A model generated the notes under the pieces. That model saw nothing but the letters and a program-made list of their open reading frames with translations, did not search any database and was not told the origin of the DNA. From JACPVF01 sp964502095 (lineage in GTDB: Bacteria > Chloroflexota > Anaerolineae > Anaerolineales > Villigracilaceae), in assembly GCA_964502095.1 (NCBI GenBank), contig CAZCUF010000003.1:233392-297391 (forward strand): a DNA stretch of 64,000 nucleotides, given 5' to 3'. Positions 6,909 through 16,149 of this stretch are shown one piece after another. The position numbers and the translations under genes were made by a program. Within the stretch, counting starts at the first letter, position 1, and every line of letters starts with the position of its first letter.

Positions 6909-9900
6909 ATTGGATCGAGGAAATTTCAAACCCGCACGCCCGTCAGTGGGAGGAGTTTTATCGTAATCGCTGGCAGCATGATCGCGTGGTGCGGAGCACG
7001 CACGGCGTGAACTGCACCGGCAGTTGTTCGTGGATGATCTACGTGAAAGACGGCATTGTTACATGGGAACTGCAGGCGTTGGATTATCCCATCTTACAGC
7101 CGGGGATACCGCCGTATGAACCGCGCGGCTGTCAGCGCGGCATTTCCTTCTCGTGGTATCAGTACAGCCCCATCCGTGTTAAATATCCTTACGTGCGCGG
7201 CCTGTTAATGGAGTTGTGGGAAAAAGCCAAAGCGGAACATAAAGACCCGGTTGAAGCGTGGACTGCCCTCATTGAGGATGAAGCGGGGCGCAAGTCCTTT
7301 CATCAGGCGCGCGGCAAAGGCGGATTTCGGCGCGTGAAGTGGGAGGAAGCGCTGGAGATGATCGCCGCCTCCACCATTTATACGATTAAGAAGTATGGGC
7401 CGGATCGCATCGTCGGTTTTTCGCCCATTCCCGCCATGTCTATGCTGAGTCATGCAAGCGGAAGCCGCCTCATGCAATTGCTGGGCGCTGTGAATCTGAG
7501 TTTTTACGATTGGTACAGCGACCTGCCGCCTGCCAGCCCCGAAGTGTGGGGCGAGCAGACCGATGTGGCCGAAAGCGCCGATTGGTATAACGCCAAGTTC
7601 ATCGCATCGGTGGGATCGAACATGAGCATGACGCGCACGCCTGATGTGCATTTCGCGGCGGAGGCGCGTCATAATGGGACCAGGCTGGTGGTCTTCTCGC
7701 CCGATTTCAGCCAGGTTGCCAAGTATGCCGATTGGTGGGTTCCCGTCCATGCGGGGCAGGATGGCGCGTTCTGGATGGCGGTCAATCACGTCATCATGAA
7801 CGAATTCCACTATCAGAATCCGACGCCTTACTTCTTGGATTACTTGCGCAAATACTCCGATGCTCCGTTCCTCGTGGAAATCAATGAAGTGGACGGAAAG
7901 CATGTGCCCGGGCAGATGCTGCGCGCCGCGCGCGTGGAGCGTACCCGCGGCGTGGAAAACGGCGAATGGAAATTCCTGGTCTGGGACGAGATCAGTGACG
8001 CGCCGCGTATGCCGCAAGGTACGCTGGGATTCCGTTGGCAGAAGCAGAAGGGCCAATGGAATCTGGAGCCAAAAGACGGTCTGGATGGAAGCGAGATTCG
8101 CCCGCAACTTACCTTCTTCAATGAATCGAGCGAACAGTTGTCCGTCTCATTTGCGGAGTTTGCTGAAAGCAAATCCTTCCAGCGTAATATTCCAGTCCGT
8201 TATATCGAAACCGATAATGGGAAAGTGGCAGTTGCAACCATCTATGATTTATTGATGGCGCAATACGGTGTGGGACGCGGACTGGAAGGCGATTATCCCG
8301 CGGATTACGACGATGAGAATTTATCGTACACGCCCGCATGGCAGGAGCGCTACACAGGCATTGACCGCCAGACCGTGATTCAGTTTGCGCGTGAATGGGC
8401 GACGACCGCCCTCAAGACCGAGGGCAAATGCACGGTCATTATCGGCGCGGGCGTCAACCATTGGTATCACAACAATCTTATTTACCGCGCCTGCATCGGT
8501 GCGCTAATGCTCACGGGTTGCGTGGGGCGCAACGGCGGCGGGTTGAATCATTATGTGGGCCAGGAAAAATTAGCTCCTCTTGCGCCGTGGGCTTCGATTG
8601 CCTTTGCGCTGGATTGGCAGAAGCCGCCGCGCCAAATGAATTCGCCCTCCTTCCATTATGTGAACAGCGATCAATGGCGCTACGAACGCACTCACGCGGA
8701 GCCCCAACCTGTTTCCCGTCCCGAGGGTGAACGCCACCGTGACATGGCTCAAGATCACACGCTCGACGCGCAGATCCGCGCCGTGCGCATGGGCTGGCTT
8801 CCGTCCTATCCGCAGTTCAATATCAGCTCGCTGGAAATTATCAGAAAAGCGGAGCAGGCCGGGGCGAAGTCTGATGCGGAGATCAAGCAGTGGGTGGTGG
8901 ATCAACTTAAATCGGGCGAATTGAAGTTTGCCGTACAGGATCCCGACGCTCCTGAAAACTGGCCCCGCCTGTGGTTCATCTGGCGCGGCAATGCTCTCAG
9001 TGCCAGCGCGAAAGGTCAGGAATATTTCTTCAAGCACTATCTTGGCACACACAATCAACTGATTTCGGATGAAGTGGATAAGAGCACATTCCAGGACGTG
9101 AACTATCTTGACGATGCGCCCGAAGGCAAGTTTGACCTGGTGGTGGATGTCAACTTCCGTATGGATACTTCGGCGTTGTATTCGGATATCGTACTGCCGA
9201 CCGCGAGCTGGTACGAAAAAGACGATTTGAACACAACCGACATGCATTCGTTCATCCATCCGCTTCAGATGGCGGTGCCGCCTTCATGGGAATCGAAAAC
9301 CGACTGGAATATTTTCAGGATCATAGCCGATAAGGTTAGCGAGCTGGCAGAAACACATCTGCCCCGGCCTGTGCGCGATTTGGTCGCCATGCCGCTTCAA
9401 CACGATACGCCGGCTGAGATGGCGCAAGCGCATATCCGCGATTGGGCGCTGGGCGAGTGTGAACCGATTCCCGGCGTGACCATGCCAAACTTCGTAGTGA
9501 CCGAACGCGATTATGTCAATTTGGGCAGGCGGTATATCTCCCTGGGGCCCAACGTGCAGAAGGAAGGCCTCGGCGTTCACGGCATTCACTGGGACGCGGA
9601 TGATTTGTATCAGGAACTGTTGGATGGCCGCCCGACCACCACATGGAACGGCAAGACCTATCCTTCATTGGAGGTTGCGCGCGATGCCGCCAACGTCATT
9701 CTGCATCTGGCTCCGGAAACGAACGGGGAGGTGGCGCATCGCGCCTTCCAGGCCGAAGAAGAACGCATGGGGCTTAAATTGACCGACCTGGCTGAAGATA
9801 CGCGCGCTTCACGTGCGACCTTCAACGATCTGATGCGGCAACCGCATCGCGTGCTCAATAGCCCTGTTTGGTCGGGCATTATCAGCAATGGACGCCCGTA

Positions 9901-10537
9901 CTCGGCTTATACCCTCAATGTGGAGAGACTCGTTCCGTGGCGCACTTTGACCGGCCGCCAGCATTTTTATCTCGACCATGAAGGCTATCTGGCGCACGGC
10001 GAACATCTTCCCACCTACAAGCCGCGCCCCGATCATTTGACCTTCGGCGATTTGGATAAGAGCCTCCGTGACGGCAAGACCATCCAGCTAAGCTACCTGA
10101 CGCCTCATGCCAAGTGGCACATCCACTCGAATTATTTCGATAACGACCGCATGCTGACGCTTTCGCGCGGTCTGGAGCCGCTCTGGATCAGCGAGCAGGA
10201 CGCAAAAGAGATCGGCATCGTGGATAACGATTGGGTGGAGGTCTACAACGACCACGGCGTGACAGTTACACGCGCCATCGTCAGCGTGCGCATTCCGCCC
10301 GGAATCTGCATCATCTACCACGCGCCCGAACGGACTATCAGTGTGCCAAAGTCGCCGATGCGCGGCAACAAACGTGCAGGCGGGCACAACAGCCCCACGC
10401 GCATCCACCTTAAGCCATCGTTGATGGTGGGCGGCTACGGTCAATTCACCTATGGATTCAATTATTGGGGTCCAACAGGCGTCAATCGCGATACCTTTGT
10501 GCTGGTTCGCAAACTGCCAGGAAAGCCTCAATTCTGA
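6905..10537 (+). CDS. narG: Respiratory nitrate reductase alpha subunit
   Basis: The 1210-residue Mo-bisMGD catalytic subunit reduces nitrate to nitrite. The FS0 cluster ligands are His33, Cys37, Cys41 and Cys76 (HGVNCTGSC, then EPRGCQRG). The YDWYSDLPPASP segment supplies the Mo-ligating Asp region, and WGEQTDVAESADWYN is the usual family signature. Length is close to the usual 1220-1250. There is no Tat signal at the N-terminus (MNWIEEISNPHARQW), so a cytoplasmic-facing enzyme is inferred. Related nitrite oxidoreductases of the Nitrobacter/Nitrolancea type share these motifs, so the direction of catalysis cannot be proven from sequence. narH follows after a repeat element. Confidence 0.95.
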   Translation: MNWIEEISNPHARQWEEFYRNRWQHDRVVRSTHGVNCTGSCSWMIYVKDGIVTWELQALDYPILQPGIPPYEPRGCQRGISFSWYQYSPIRVKYPYVRGLLMELWEKAKAEHKDPVEAWTALIEDEAGRKSFHQARGKGGFRRVKWEEALEMIAASTIYTIKKYGPDRIVGFSPIPAMSMLSHASGSRLMQLLGAVNLSFYDWYSDLPPASPEVWGEQTDVAESADWYNAKFIASVGSNMSMTRTPDVHFAAEARHNGTRLVVFSPDFSQVAKYADWWVPVHAGQDGAFWMAVNHVIMNEFHYQNPTPYFLDYLRKYSDAPFLVEINEVDGKHVPGQMLRAARVERTRGVENGEWKFLVWDEISDAPRMPQGTLGFRWQKQKGQWNLEPKDGLDGSEIRPQLTFFNESSEQLSVSFAEFAESKSFQRNIPVRYIETDNGKVAVATIYDLLMAQYGVGRGLEGDYPADYDDENLSYTPAWQERYTGIDRQTVIQFAREWATTALKTEGKCTVIIGAGVNHWYHNNLIYRACIGALMLTGCVGRNGGGLNHYVGQEKLAPLAPWASIAFALDWQKPPRQMNSPSFHYVNSDQWRYERTHAEPQPVSRPEGERHRDMAQDHTLDAQIRAVRMGWLPSYPQFNISSLEIIRKAEQAGAKSDAEIKQWVVDQLKSGELKFAVQDPDAPENWPRLWFIWRGNALSASAKGQEYFFKHYLGTHNQLISDEVDKSTFQDVNYLDDAPEGKFDLVVDVNFRMDTSALYSDIVLPTASWYEKDDLNTTDMHSFIHPLQMAVPPSWESKTDWNIFRIIADKVSELAETHLPRPVRDLVAMPLQHDTPAEMAQAHIRDWALGECEPIPGVTMPNFVVTERDYVNLGRRYISLGPNVQKEGLGVHGIHWDADDLYQELLDGRPTTTWNGKTYPSLEVARDAANVILHLAPETNGEVAHRAFQAEEERMGLKLTDLAEDTRASRATFNDLMRQPHRVLNSPVWSGIISNGRPYSAYTLNVERLVPWRTLTGRQHFYLDHEGYLAHGEHLPTYKPRPDHLTFGDLDKSLRDGKTIQLSYLTPHAKWHIHSNYFDNDRMLTLSRGLEPLWISEQDAKEIGIVDNDWVEVYNDHGVTVTRAIVSVRIPPGICIIYHAPERTISVPKSPMRGNKRAGGHNSPTRIHLKPSLMVGGYGQFTYGFNYWGPTGVNRDTFVLVRKLPGKPQF

Positions 10538-10545
10538 AACCATTA

Positions 10546-10619
10546 ACCACGAAGGGTAACGAAGGTACACAAAGTAAAGGTTTTGGTTTTCCTTTGTGAT
10601 ACTTAGTGCCCTTGGTGAT
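10546..10619. repeat. Imperfect palindromic repeat between narG and narH
   Basis: Left arm accacgaaggg...acacaaag and right arm ctttgtgatactta...cccttggt form a long imperfect inverted repeat of about 26-29 bases per arm. It has the style of dispersed 'CACGAAGG' intergenic elements. It fills nearly the whole gap between two genes of one operon and would form a stable hairpin in the mRNA. Confidence 0.7.
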
Positions 10620-10638
10620 AAGAAAAAGGATGTGAAAA

Positions 10639-12144
10639 ATGAAAATACGCTCACAAGTTTCAATGGTATTTCATCTCGACAAATGTATCGGATGCCACAC
10701 ATGCAGTATCGCCTGTAAGAACATCTGGACCGACCGGCCGGGCGCCGAGTATATGTGGTGGAACAATGTGGAGACAAAGCCCGGCGTGGGTTTCCCCACT
10801 CAATGGGAAAACCAGGAGAAATATCGCGGCGGCTGGGAACTCGAAGAGAGAAAAGGCAAGGACCCTGTCATCCATCTTAAGCTTCAAAACCGCGTACAGG
10901 CGTTGGCGAATTTATTTTCCAACCCCGCCATGCCTTCCATGGACGATTACTATGAGCCATGGACCTACAAGTACGGCGACCTGTTCAATGCTCCCCTTGG
11001 CGATGACCAGCCGACCGCGCGCCCCATCTCCCGCGTCGACGGAAAACCGATTGATATCGAAGCGGGCCCCAACTGGGATGATGATTTGGGCGGCTCCAAC
11101 ATTTACGCGGTCAACGATCCCATACTGGAAAACCTGAGCGAAGACGAGAAACTGCGCCTGTTTTCCATCGAACAACTTTTTTACTTTTACATGCCGCGCA
11201 TCTGCAATCACTGCCTGAATGCGGCCTGTGTAGCGGCCTGCCCGTCAGGAGCCATCTACAAACGCGCCGAAGACGGCGTGGTGCTGATCAATCAGGATAA
11301 ATGCCGCGGCTGGCGCATGTGCGTTTCCGGTTGCCCGTATAAAAAGACTTATTACAACTGGTCCACCGGTAAATCGGAGAAATGTATTCTCTGTTACCCG
11401 CGTCTCGAAACAGGACAGGCCCCGGCTTGCTTCCATTCCTGCGTGGGACGCATCCGTTACCTGGGCGCCCTGCTTTATGACGCCGATCAAATCCCGGATG
11501 CCGTCAAAGTGCCGAATGAGCAACTCGTTCAGCGCCAGCGTGAGATGATTCTCGATCCGCACGACCCGGCAGTGATCGCGGCCGCGAAGGAAAGCGGCGT
11601 CCCTGACGGTGTGATTGCGGCCGCGCAAAACTCGCCGGTCTATCGCTACGTCAAGGAATGGGAACTGGCCCTGCCTTTGCATCCCGAATACCGCACCCTG
11701 CCGATGTTGTTCTATGTGCCGCCGCTTTTGCCTGTTCTCAACTCGACTCAGGAAAATGGCGCTCAGCGCGTGGAAACTGAACTATTTGCTTCGCTGGAAA
11801 AAGCCCGCATGCCTGTCCGGTATATGTCGCACATGCTGGCCGCCGGCAATGATGAACTCGTTATCAAGGCATACCGTAAGATGATCGCCGTCCGTATTTA
11901 CAAACGCGCGGAAACGGTTGGCGATGTAACCGCCGAAGAGGCCGCCGCCGCGCTGGCCGAAGCGGGAATGACCGCGGAGGAGGCCGAGGCCATCTATCAA
12001 CTGACCTCCCTGCCGACTTATCAACAACGGTTTGTTATTCCGCCCTACAGCCGTGAAGGCGATATTGAAGAAGTCTATGATCCGCAACAGCGCAAGGCAG
12101 AGATGGGCTTCGGCCGCAGTCAGGGCGCTCATCGAGGTTTGTAA
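10639..12144 (+). CDS. narH: Nitrate reductase beta subunit
   Basis: A 501-residue iron-sulfur subunit passing electrons from NarI to NarG. Four Cys clusters are visible. The first is CIGCHTCSIACKN at residues 16-28; then come CNHCLNAACVAACPSG, CRGWRMCVSGCPYKK (Trp in place of one Cys, as in the family's 3Fe-4S cluster) and CILCYPRLETGQAPACFHSC. The length matches the family. The start ATG at 10639 follows AAAAAGGATG. narJ begins 4 bases after the stop. Confidence 0.96.
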   Translation: MKIRSQVSMVFHLDKCIGCHTCSIACKNIWTDRPGAEYMWWNNVETKPGVGFPTQWENQEKYRGGWELEERKGKDPVIHLKLQNRVQALANLFSNPAMPSMDDYYEPWTYKYGDLFNAPLGDDQPTARPISRVDGKPIDIEAGPNWDDDLGGSNIYAVNDPILENLSEDEKLRLFSIEQLFYFYMPRICNHCLNAACVAACPSGAIYKRAEDGVVLINQDKCRGWRMCVSGCPYKKTYYNWSTGKSEKCILCYPRLETGQAPACFHSCVGRIRYLGALLYDADQIPDAVKVPNEQLVQRQREMILDPHDPAVIAAAKESGVPDGVIAAAQNSPVYRYVKEWELALPLHPEYRTLPMLFYVPPLLPVLNSTQENGAQRVETELFASLEKARMPVRYMSHMLAAGNDELVIKAYRKMIAVRIYKRAETVGDVTAEEAAAALAEAGMTAEEAEAIYQLTSLPTYQQRFVIPPYSREGDIEEVYDPQQRKAEMGFGRSQGAHRGL

Positions 12145-12147
12145 GCC

Positions 12148-12702
12148 ATGTCCAAAGATTCGATCTCCTCATTGTTCGACTCGTTCGCGGCTCTGTTGGA
12201 ATACCCTGCCGTTGAAATAGCCAAACAGGCGCAGGAGTGTTTACAACAATTGAAATCCGCCTGGCCCGAAGCCGCAGAGAGGCTGGGCAGGTTTGCGGAT
12301 GGCGCGGAGGGACATTCCCTGCGGCGGATGCAGGAGTTGTACACCTCCACCTTCGACATGCAACCTGTGTGTTATCCCTATATCGGCTTTCATCTTTATG
12401 GCGAGAGTTACAAGCGCGGCGCCTTCATGTCGCAACTCAACGAAGCGTATCGCACCCTCGGTTATTCTCCTGAGCAGGAGTTGCCGGATCATTTGCCGGT
12501 CGCCCTGCGATTCCTGGGCATGGACGAGGCCAATCGCAAAAGCGAGTTTTGTCAGGCGCTGTTGAACAGTGGGCTGGTCCCCGCGCTCGAGAAAATGCTT
12601 CCGTCCTTTGGGGAGCAATCTGAAAACCCTTACTTCTGGCTTCTCTCGGCACTCCAGCAGTTTTTAGTTCAAACCCCTGAAAAGGAGTTCGATCATGCTT
12701 GA
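12148..12702 (+). CDS. narJ: Nitrate reductase molybdenum cofactor assembly chaperone
   Basis: A 184-residue all-helical TorD/NarJ-family chaperone that holds apo-NarG during cofactor insertion. The family hallmark is seen as YTSTFDMQPVCYPYIGFHLYGES, followed by RGAFMSQLNEAY and PDHLPVALRFLGM. It is not part of the final enzyme. It overlaps narI by 8 bases, indicating coupled translation. Confidence 0.92.
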   Translation: MSKDSISSLFDSFAALLEYPAVEIAKQAQECLQQLKSAWPEAAERLGRFADGAEGHSLRRMQELYTSTFDMQPVCYPYIGFHLYGESYKRGAFMSQLNEAYRTLGYSPEQELPDHLPVALRFLGMDEANRKSEFCQALLNSGLVPALEKMLPSFGEQSENPYFWLLSALQQFLVQTPEKEFDHA

Positions 12703-13369
12703 TAACCTGCTCTTCGTAGTCTTTCCGTATGTGGCAGTGGCAGTGGCGGTGGCCGGAACGGCCTATCGCTACATCACCAACCAGTTTTCGTTCACCAGCC
12801 TGTCCTCGCAGTTACTGGAATCGGATGTTCAGTTTTGGGGTTCGACGCTCTGGCACTATGGCATTATCCCAACACTGGTCATTCATATCATGGGCTTTAC
12901 CCTCCCGAAAGTGATGGAGACCCTGCACGGCACGCCAGAGACTCTCTACCTGGCAGAGTTAGCAGGCAAGATTCTGGCTATTATGGCTCTGGCGGGAGCG
13001 CTGACCTTGTTCTATCGGCGGCTTTCTCTGAGCAAGATTCGCGTCGTGACTACGCCTGCCGACTGGGTGGTCATCATCTTATTGATCAATCAAGTTGTGC
13101 TTGGGTTGTGGATTGCGTTCGGTTATCGTTGGGGCGCTACCTGGTTCGTTCACACGGTCACACCCTGGGTGGCCTCACTGGCGACTTTTCAACCCGCGCC
13201 GCAGTTCGTCTCGGCCCTGCCTCTGGTTCCCAAACTGCATTTCCTGAACGCCACACTGCTGATTTTGTTGTTCCCGTTTACCCGCCTGGTACACATGATT
13301 ACCTTTCCGGCGGAATATCTCTGGCGGAGTTTCCAGAAGGTCATCTGGACGCGCAGAAAAGTGGCGTAA
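12695..13369 (+). CDS. narI: Nitrate reductase gamma subunit (cytochrome b)
   Basis: A 224-residue membrane subunit with five helices that oxidises quinol through two b haems. Candidate haem-ligand His residues are in LWHYGIIPTLVIHIMGF (helix 2) and in HFLNATLLILLFPFTRLVHMITFP (helix 5). The N-terminal helix begins at residue 4. Ribosome site AAGGAG lies inside the end of narJ. It anchors NarGH to the inner face of the membrane. Confidence 0.94.
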   Translation: MLDNLLFVVFPYVAVAVAVAGTAYRYITNQFSFTSLSSQLLESDVQFWGSTLWHYGIIPTLVIHIMGFTLPKVMETLHGTPETLYLAELAGKILAIMALAGALTLFYRRLSLSKIRVVTTPADWVVIILLINQVVLGLWIAFGYRWGATWFVHTVTPWVASLATFQPAPQFVSALPLVPKLHFLNATLLILLFPFTRLVHMITFPAEYLWRSFQKVIWTRRKVA

Positions 13370-13404
13370 CGAAATCGGGTGAACATCCATAGGGAAGGGC
13401 AGTG

Positions 13405-14469
13405 ATGACGACAACAACAACAACCGCGCGGAATCCGATCTGGGCGGGCATTGACAATCTCGCCCCGGGCTACTTTGCCCTGGTCATGGCAACGGGCATC
13501 GTATCCATTGCCGCCAAACTTGAAAACATGCCTTGGATTGCATGGACGCTTTTTATTCTCAACATCGTGTTTTATATCGTCTTGTGGATATTGACCCTGA
13601 TTCGTCTTTTCCGCAATTTTCCCAAAGTCACAGCGGACCTGCTTAGCCACGAACGCGGCCACGGATTCTTCACGATCATCGCGGGGACATCTGTTCTTAG
13701 CAGGCAATTTCACGTTATTGTGGATATCCATGCCGCCGCCGCCGTTCTCTGGCTGACGGCATTCGTGCTATGGTGCATCATAATGTATGCCTTCATTACA
13801 GGCGTCACCATCCGTGAGATCAAACCCTCCCTGGAAAGCGGCTTGAGCGGTGGATGGCTCCTGCTTGTAGTTGCCACTCAATCCATTTCTGTGACGGGGG
13901 CGTATATTGCCGATTTTTTCAAAGCTTGGACAGAGCCAATTCTTTTCCTGACGCTTGTCATGTTCCTGCTGGGCTTTATGTTGTACATTCTGATAATTAC
14001 AATGATCTTTTATCGCTTTACTTTCTTCAAACTCAAACCCGAAGAGATGGCGCCTCCGTACTGGATCAATATGGGGGCTATGGCGATCACCACATTAGCG
14101 GGATCGATACTGATTCTCGAAGTGGATCACTGGAGTTTGATACAAAGTATCATGCCTTTCCTGAAAGGCATCACGCTTTTCTTTTGGACCACAGCCACCT
14201 GGTGGATTCCACTGCTTGTCATTCTCGGCATTTGGCGGCACGGATACAAACGCATCCCGTTTAGTTATGAACCTTCTTACTGGGGGTTGGTCTTTCCCCT
14301 CGGCATGTACACCGTCTGTACCTTTCAGCTTGCCAAAGCGCTTGGACTCAATTTCCTTTTTTCGATCCCGCAATTCTTCATTTATCCGGCTCTGCTCGCC
14401 TGGCTCCTCACTACCTGCGGATTGATTCACCGTTTAGTTGTCACATTCCGCTCTGCAAAAACCGCTTAA
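13405..14469 (+). CDS. TDT/SLAC1-type anion transporter
   Basis: A 354-residue protein with ten membrane helices of the tellurite-resistance/dicarboxylate transporter (TehA/SLAC1) family. The family opening 'LAPGYFALVMATGIVSIAA' is clear at about residues 17-36. SLAC1 relatives conduct nitrate and other anions. It occupies the place where NarK nitrate/nitrite transporters usually sit, so nitrate uptake or nitrite release is a reasonable inference. ATG 13405 is chosen over the adjacent GTG 13402 because GGAAGGG precedes it at normal distance. Confidence 0.8.
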   Translation: MTTTTTTARNPIWAGIDNLAPGYFALVMATGIVSIAAKLENMPWIAWTLFILNIVFYIVLWILTLIRLFRNFPKVTADLLSHERGHGFFTIIAGTSVLSRQFHVIVDIHAAAAVLWLTAFVLWCIIMYAFITGVTIREIKPSLESGLSGGWLLLVVATQSISVTGAYIADFFKAWTEPILFLTLVMFLLGFMLYILIITMIFYRFTFFKLKPEEMAPPYWINMGAMAITTLAGSILILEVDHWSLIQSIMPFLKGITLFFWTTATWWIPLLVILGIWRHGYKRIPFSYEPSYWGLVFPLGMYTVCTFQLAKALGLNFLFSIPQFFIYPALLAWLLTTCGLIHRLVVTFRSAKTA

Positions 14470-14503
14470 CGGCTTTACTCATGCTTGATACGGAAAGCAA
14501 ACC

Positions 14504-15103
14504 ATGAAAACATCTTCGACCATGATTACACCCGTTTTGGATGAACTGCTGGAATCCAGTGCGGTGCATCATCACAAGATTTGTCCGCGCCAGGTTCTCG
14601 GCGTTCGCATCGGACTTTTAGCTGGGCTCCTGCTCGATTTGCCTTTGCCTCAATCTGACAAGCGCCTGCTCGCCATCGCCGAAACGGACGGCTGTTTCGT
14701 GGACGGAATCTCTGCCGCGACAGGTTGTTACGTGGGCAGGCGCACTTTGCGTATCGAAGACTATGGCAAGATCGCGGCAACATTCGTGGATACACGGACA
14801 GAACAAGCCGTCCGCATTGCGCCGCGTAACGATATTCGGGAACTCGTATGGGAATACGCGCCTTCCGCGCGCAATAAGTGGCAGGCTCAACTTCTCGGCT
14901 ACCAGCACATTCCCGATGAACTTCTGCTCGTTTGGCGAACTGTCGAACTGACAACGCCCATCAAGCAAATTGTCGGCCAGGCGGGCCAACGCGCTGTTTG
15001 TGAAATCTGCGGCGAAGAGATTATTAATCAGAGGGAAGTGGTACGGGAAGGAATGATAATCTGCAGGTCCTGCGCGGGCGACTCGTATTTTATGTCCACG
15101 TAA
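14504..15103 (+). CDS. FmdE/FwdE-like protein with C-terminal zinc finger
   Basis: A 199-residue protein. The N-terminal domain has the formylmethanofuran dehydrogenase subunit E signature HHHKICPRQVLGVRIG (residues 22-37) and a 'DGISAATGCYVGRRTL' Cys region. The C-terminus is a CxxC...CxxC zinc ribbon (CEICGEE, CRSCAG). In methanogens the family goes with molybdenum or tungsten enzymes; in bacteria it is often next to molybdoenzymes. As last gene of the nar operon it may serve molybdenum-cofactor handling, but this is inference. A bidirectional terminator follows. Confidence 0.75.
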   Translation: MKTSSTMITPVLDELLESSAVHHHKICPRQVLGVRIGLLAGLLLDLPLPQSDKRLLAIAETDGCFVDGISAATGCYVGRRTLRIEDYGKIAATFVDTRTEQAVRIAPRNDIRELVWEYAPSARNKWQAQLLGYQHIPDELLLVWRTVELTTPIKQIVGQAGQRAVCEICGEEIINQREVVREGMIICRSCAGDSYFMST

Positions 15104-15176
15104 ATCTTTCGGGTGCACTTGATCCCATAGCCGACGACTAGATTCAGGCCTTTCGGTCGAATCTCGAGTATAAAAT

Positions 15177-15200
15177 ATCCCGCCGTTAATTCGGCGGGAT
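15177..15200. terminator. Bidirectional terminator
   Basis: Nine-base-pair stem atcccgccg / cggcgggat with a 6-base loop lies between the convergent FmdE-like and lipoprotein genes. A/T tracts flank it on both sides. Confidence 0.8.
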
Positions 15201-15214
15201 TTCGTGTATGAAGG

Positions 15215-16075
15215 TTATTGGATTTTTACTGTCAAAGTGTAGTTGACAACCTGTCCGCCTTGCGGAACGACTTCGATCACATAATCCTGAGTCGAGGGCA
15301 ATATCATGCTGAAGTTGGTCACGCCGTTCTGCGCGCGCGCGTATGGCTGACCGTCGCTGAATCCCCAAACCGTGATCGCCGCCACATTCGGATTGGTGTT
15401 GATGGTCACGTCCATTTTTTGACCGGCTTGTGCACGGGCAACGTACGAGACCGCGAAACCGTTGACCGTTGTCCCTTGCAGAGTAGCTTGGATCTGCCCG
15501 GCGCCGAACTGAATGCGCGCCATAATGATCACATTTAAAGTGAAGTTTTCTGTATCAGCGCCGCCGGTCAGTCGGAAATAATAATCTTGTGTAGCGGGGA
15601 GGAGTCCCTGCCAATTGCTTGTATTTTGGGAGGCGGGCAGTAAGACCGTTCCGTTCGCGCCGAACAGGGATAATGTCAAATCGTGGTTCGGAGAATCGGC
15701 CGTGACGATCATCGGTTGACTTTGTAGGGCCTTGACGACGAAGTTCAGCGTTTGCCCCGGTTGAATCGTACCAGTGGTCACGCTTTCAGTTGTGCCGGTA
15801 ACAAAGCCAATGCGCGTAGCCACAGGCAGACTCAGGCTTGGTTGCACTGTCGGCGGCGCTGAAGTGGGCGGCTGACTGGTGGCAGAGGGAAGCGCGGTCG
15901 GCGGAGCAACTGTCGGCGAGGGAAGAGGCGATGGGAAAGCCGTCAGCGTTGAAGCCACAGTTGTGCTGAGCGAATCAATGGACGGCGCGGCGGGCGTACT
16001 GGTCCTACAGGCGATTACGCTGAGAACGAGTGCGGCGATGGAGGCGGTGAAGACAAATAATTTATAGCGTTTCAT
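15215..16075 (-). CDS. Lipoprotein with Pro/Ser/Thr linker and PPC-like domains
   Basis: A 286-residue exported protein with a signal peptide and lipobox-like SVIAC (Cys23). A low-complexity linker rich in PSPTVAPP text covers residues 48-85. Two beta-sandwich repeats follow (about 90-185 and 190-286), each ending in a 'LPATQDYYFRL' / 'LPSTQDYVIEV' strand. This resembles bacterial pre-peptidase C-terminal (PPC) domains. Likely a cell-surface protein of unknown ligand. Confidence 0.75.
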   Translation of the reverse strand: MKRYKLFVFTASIAALVLSVIACRTSTPAAPSIDSLSTTVASTLTAFPSPLPSPTVAPPTALPSATSQPPTSAPPTVQPSLSLPVATRIGFVTGTTESVTTGTIQPGQTLNFVVKALQSQPMIVTADSPNHDLTLSLFGANGTVLLPASQNTSNWQGLLPATQDYYFRLTGGADTENFTLNVIIMARIQFGAGQIQATLQGTTVNGFAVSYVARAQAGQKMDVTINTNPNVAAITVWGFSDGQPYARAQNGVTNFSMILPSTQDYVIEVVPQGGQVVNYTLTVKIQ

Positions 16076-16137
16076 TTTTTATCCTTTAATTCGCCAAGCA
16101 TACTCCCGCAGTCATATATTTGTCCATCACCGCGCGG

Positions 16138-16143
16138 TACAAT
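16138..16143 (+). promoter_or_regulatory. -10 box giving a leaderless transcript (vanZ-like gene)
   Basis: TACAAT ends 6 bases before the ATG at 16150 and no ribosome site lies between them. Transcription would start at or next to the start codon. Confidence 0.5.
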
Positions 16144-16149
16144 CCGGCC

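Noticed and set aside
7205..8107. 300-codon minus-strand frame inside narG
   Set aside because: narG is unmistakable on the plus strand over the same bases; the reverse frame is rich in Arg/His typical of antisense translation in GC-rich DNA.
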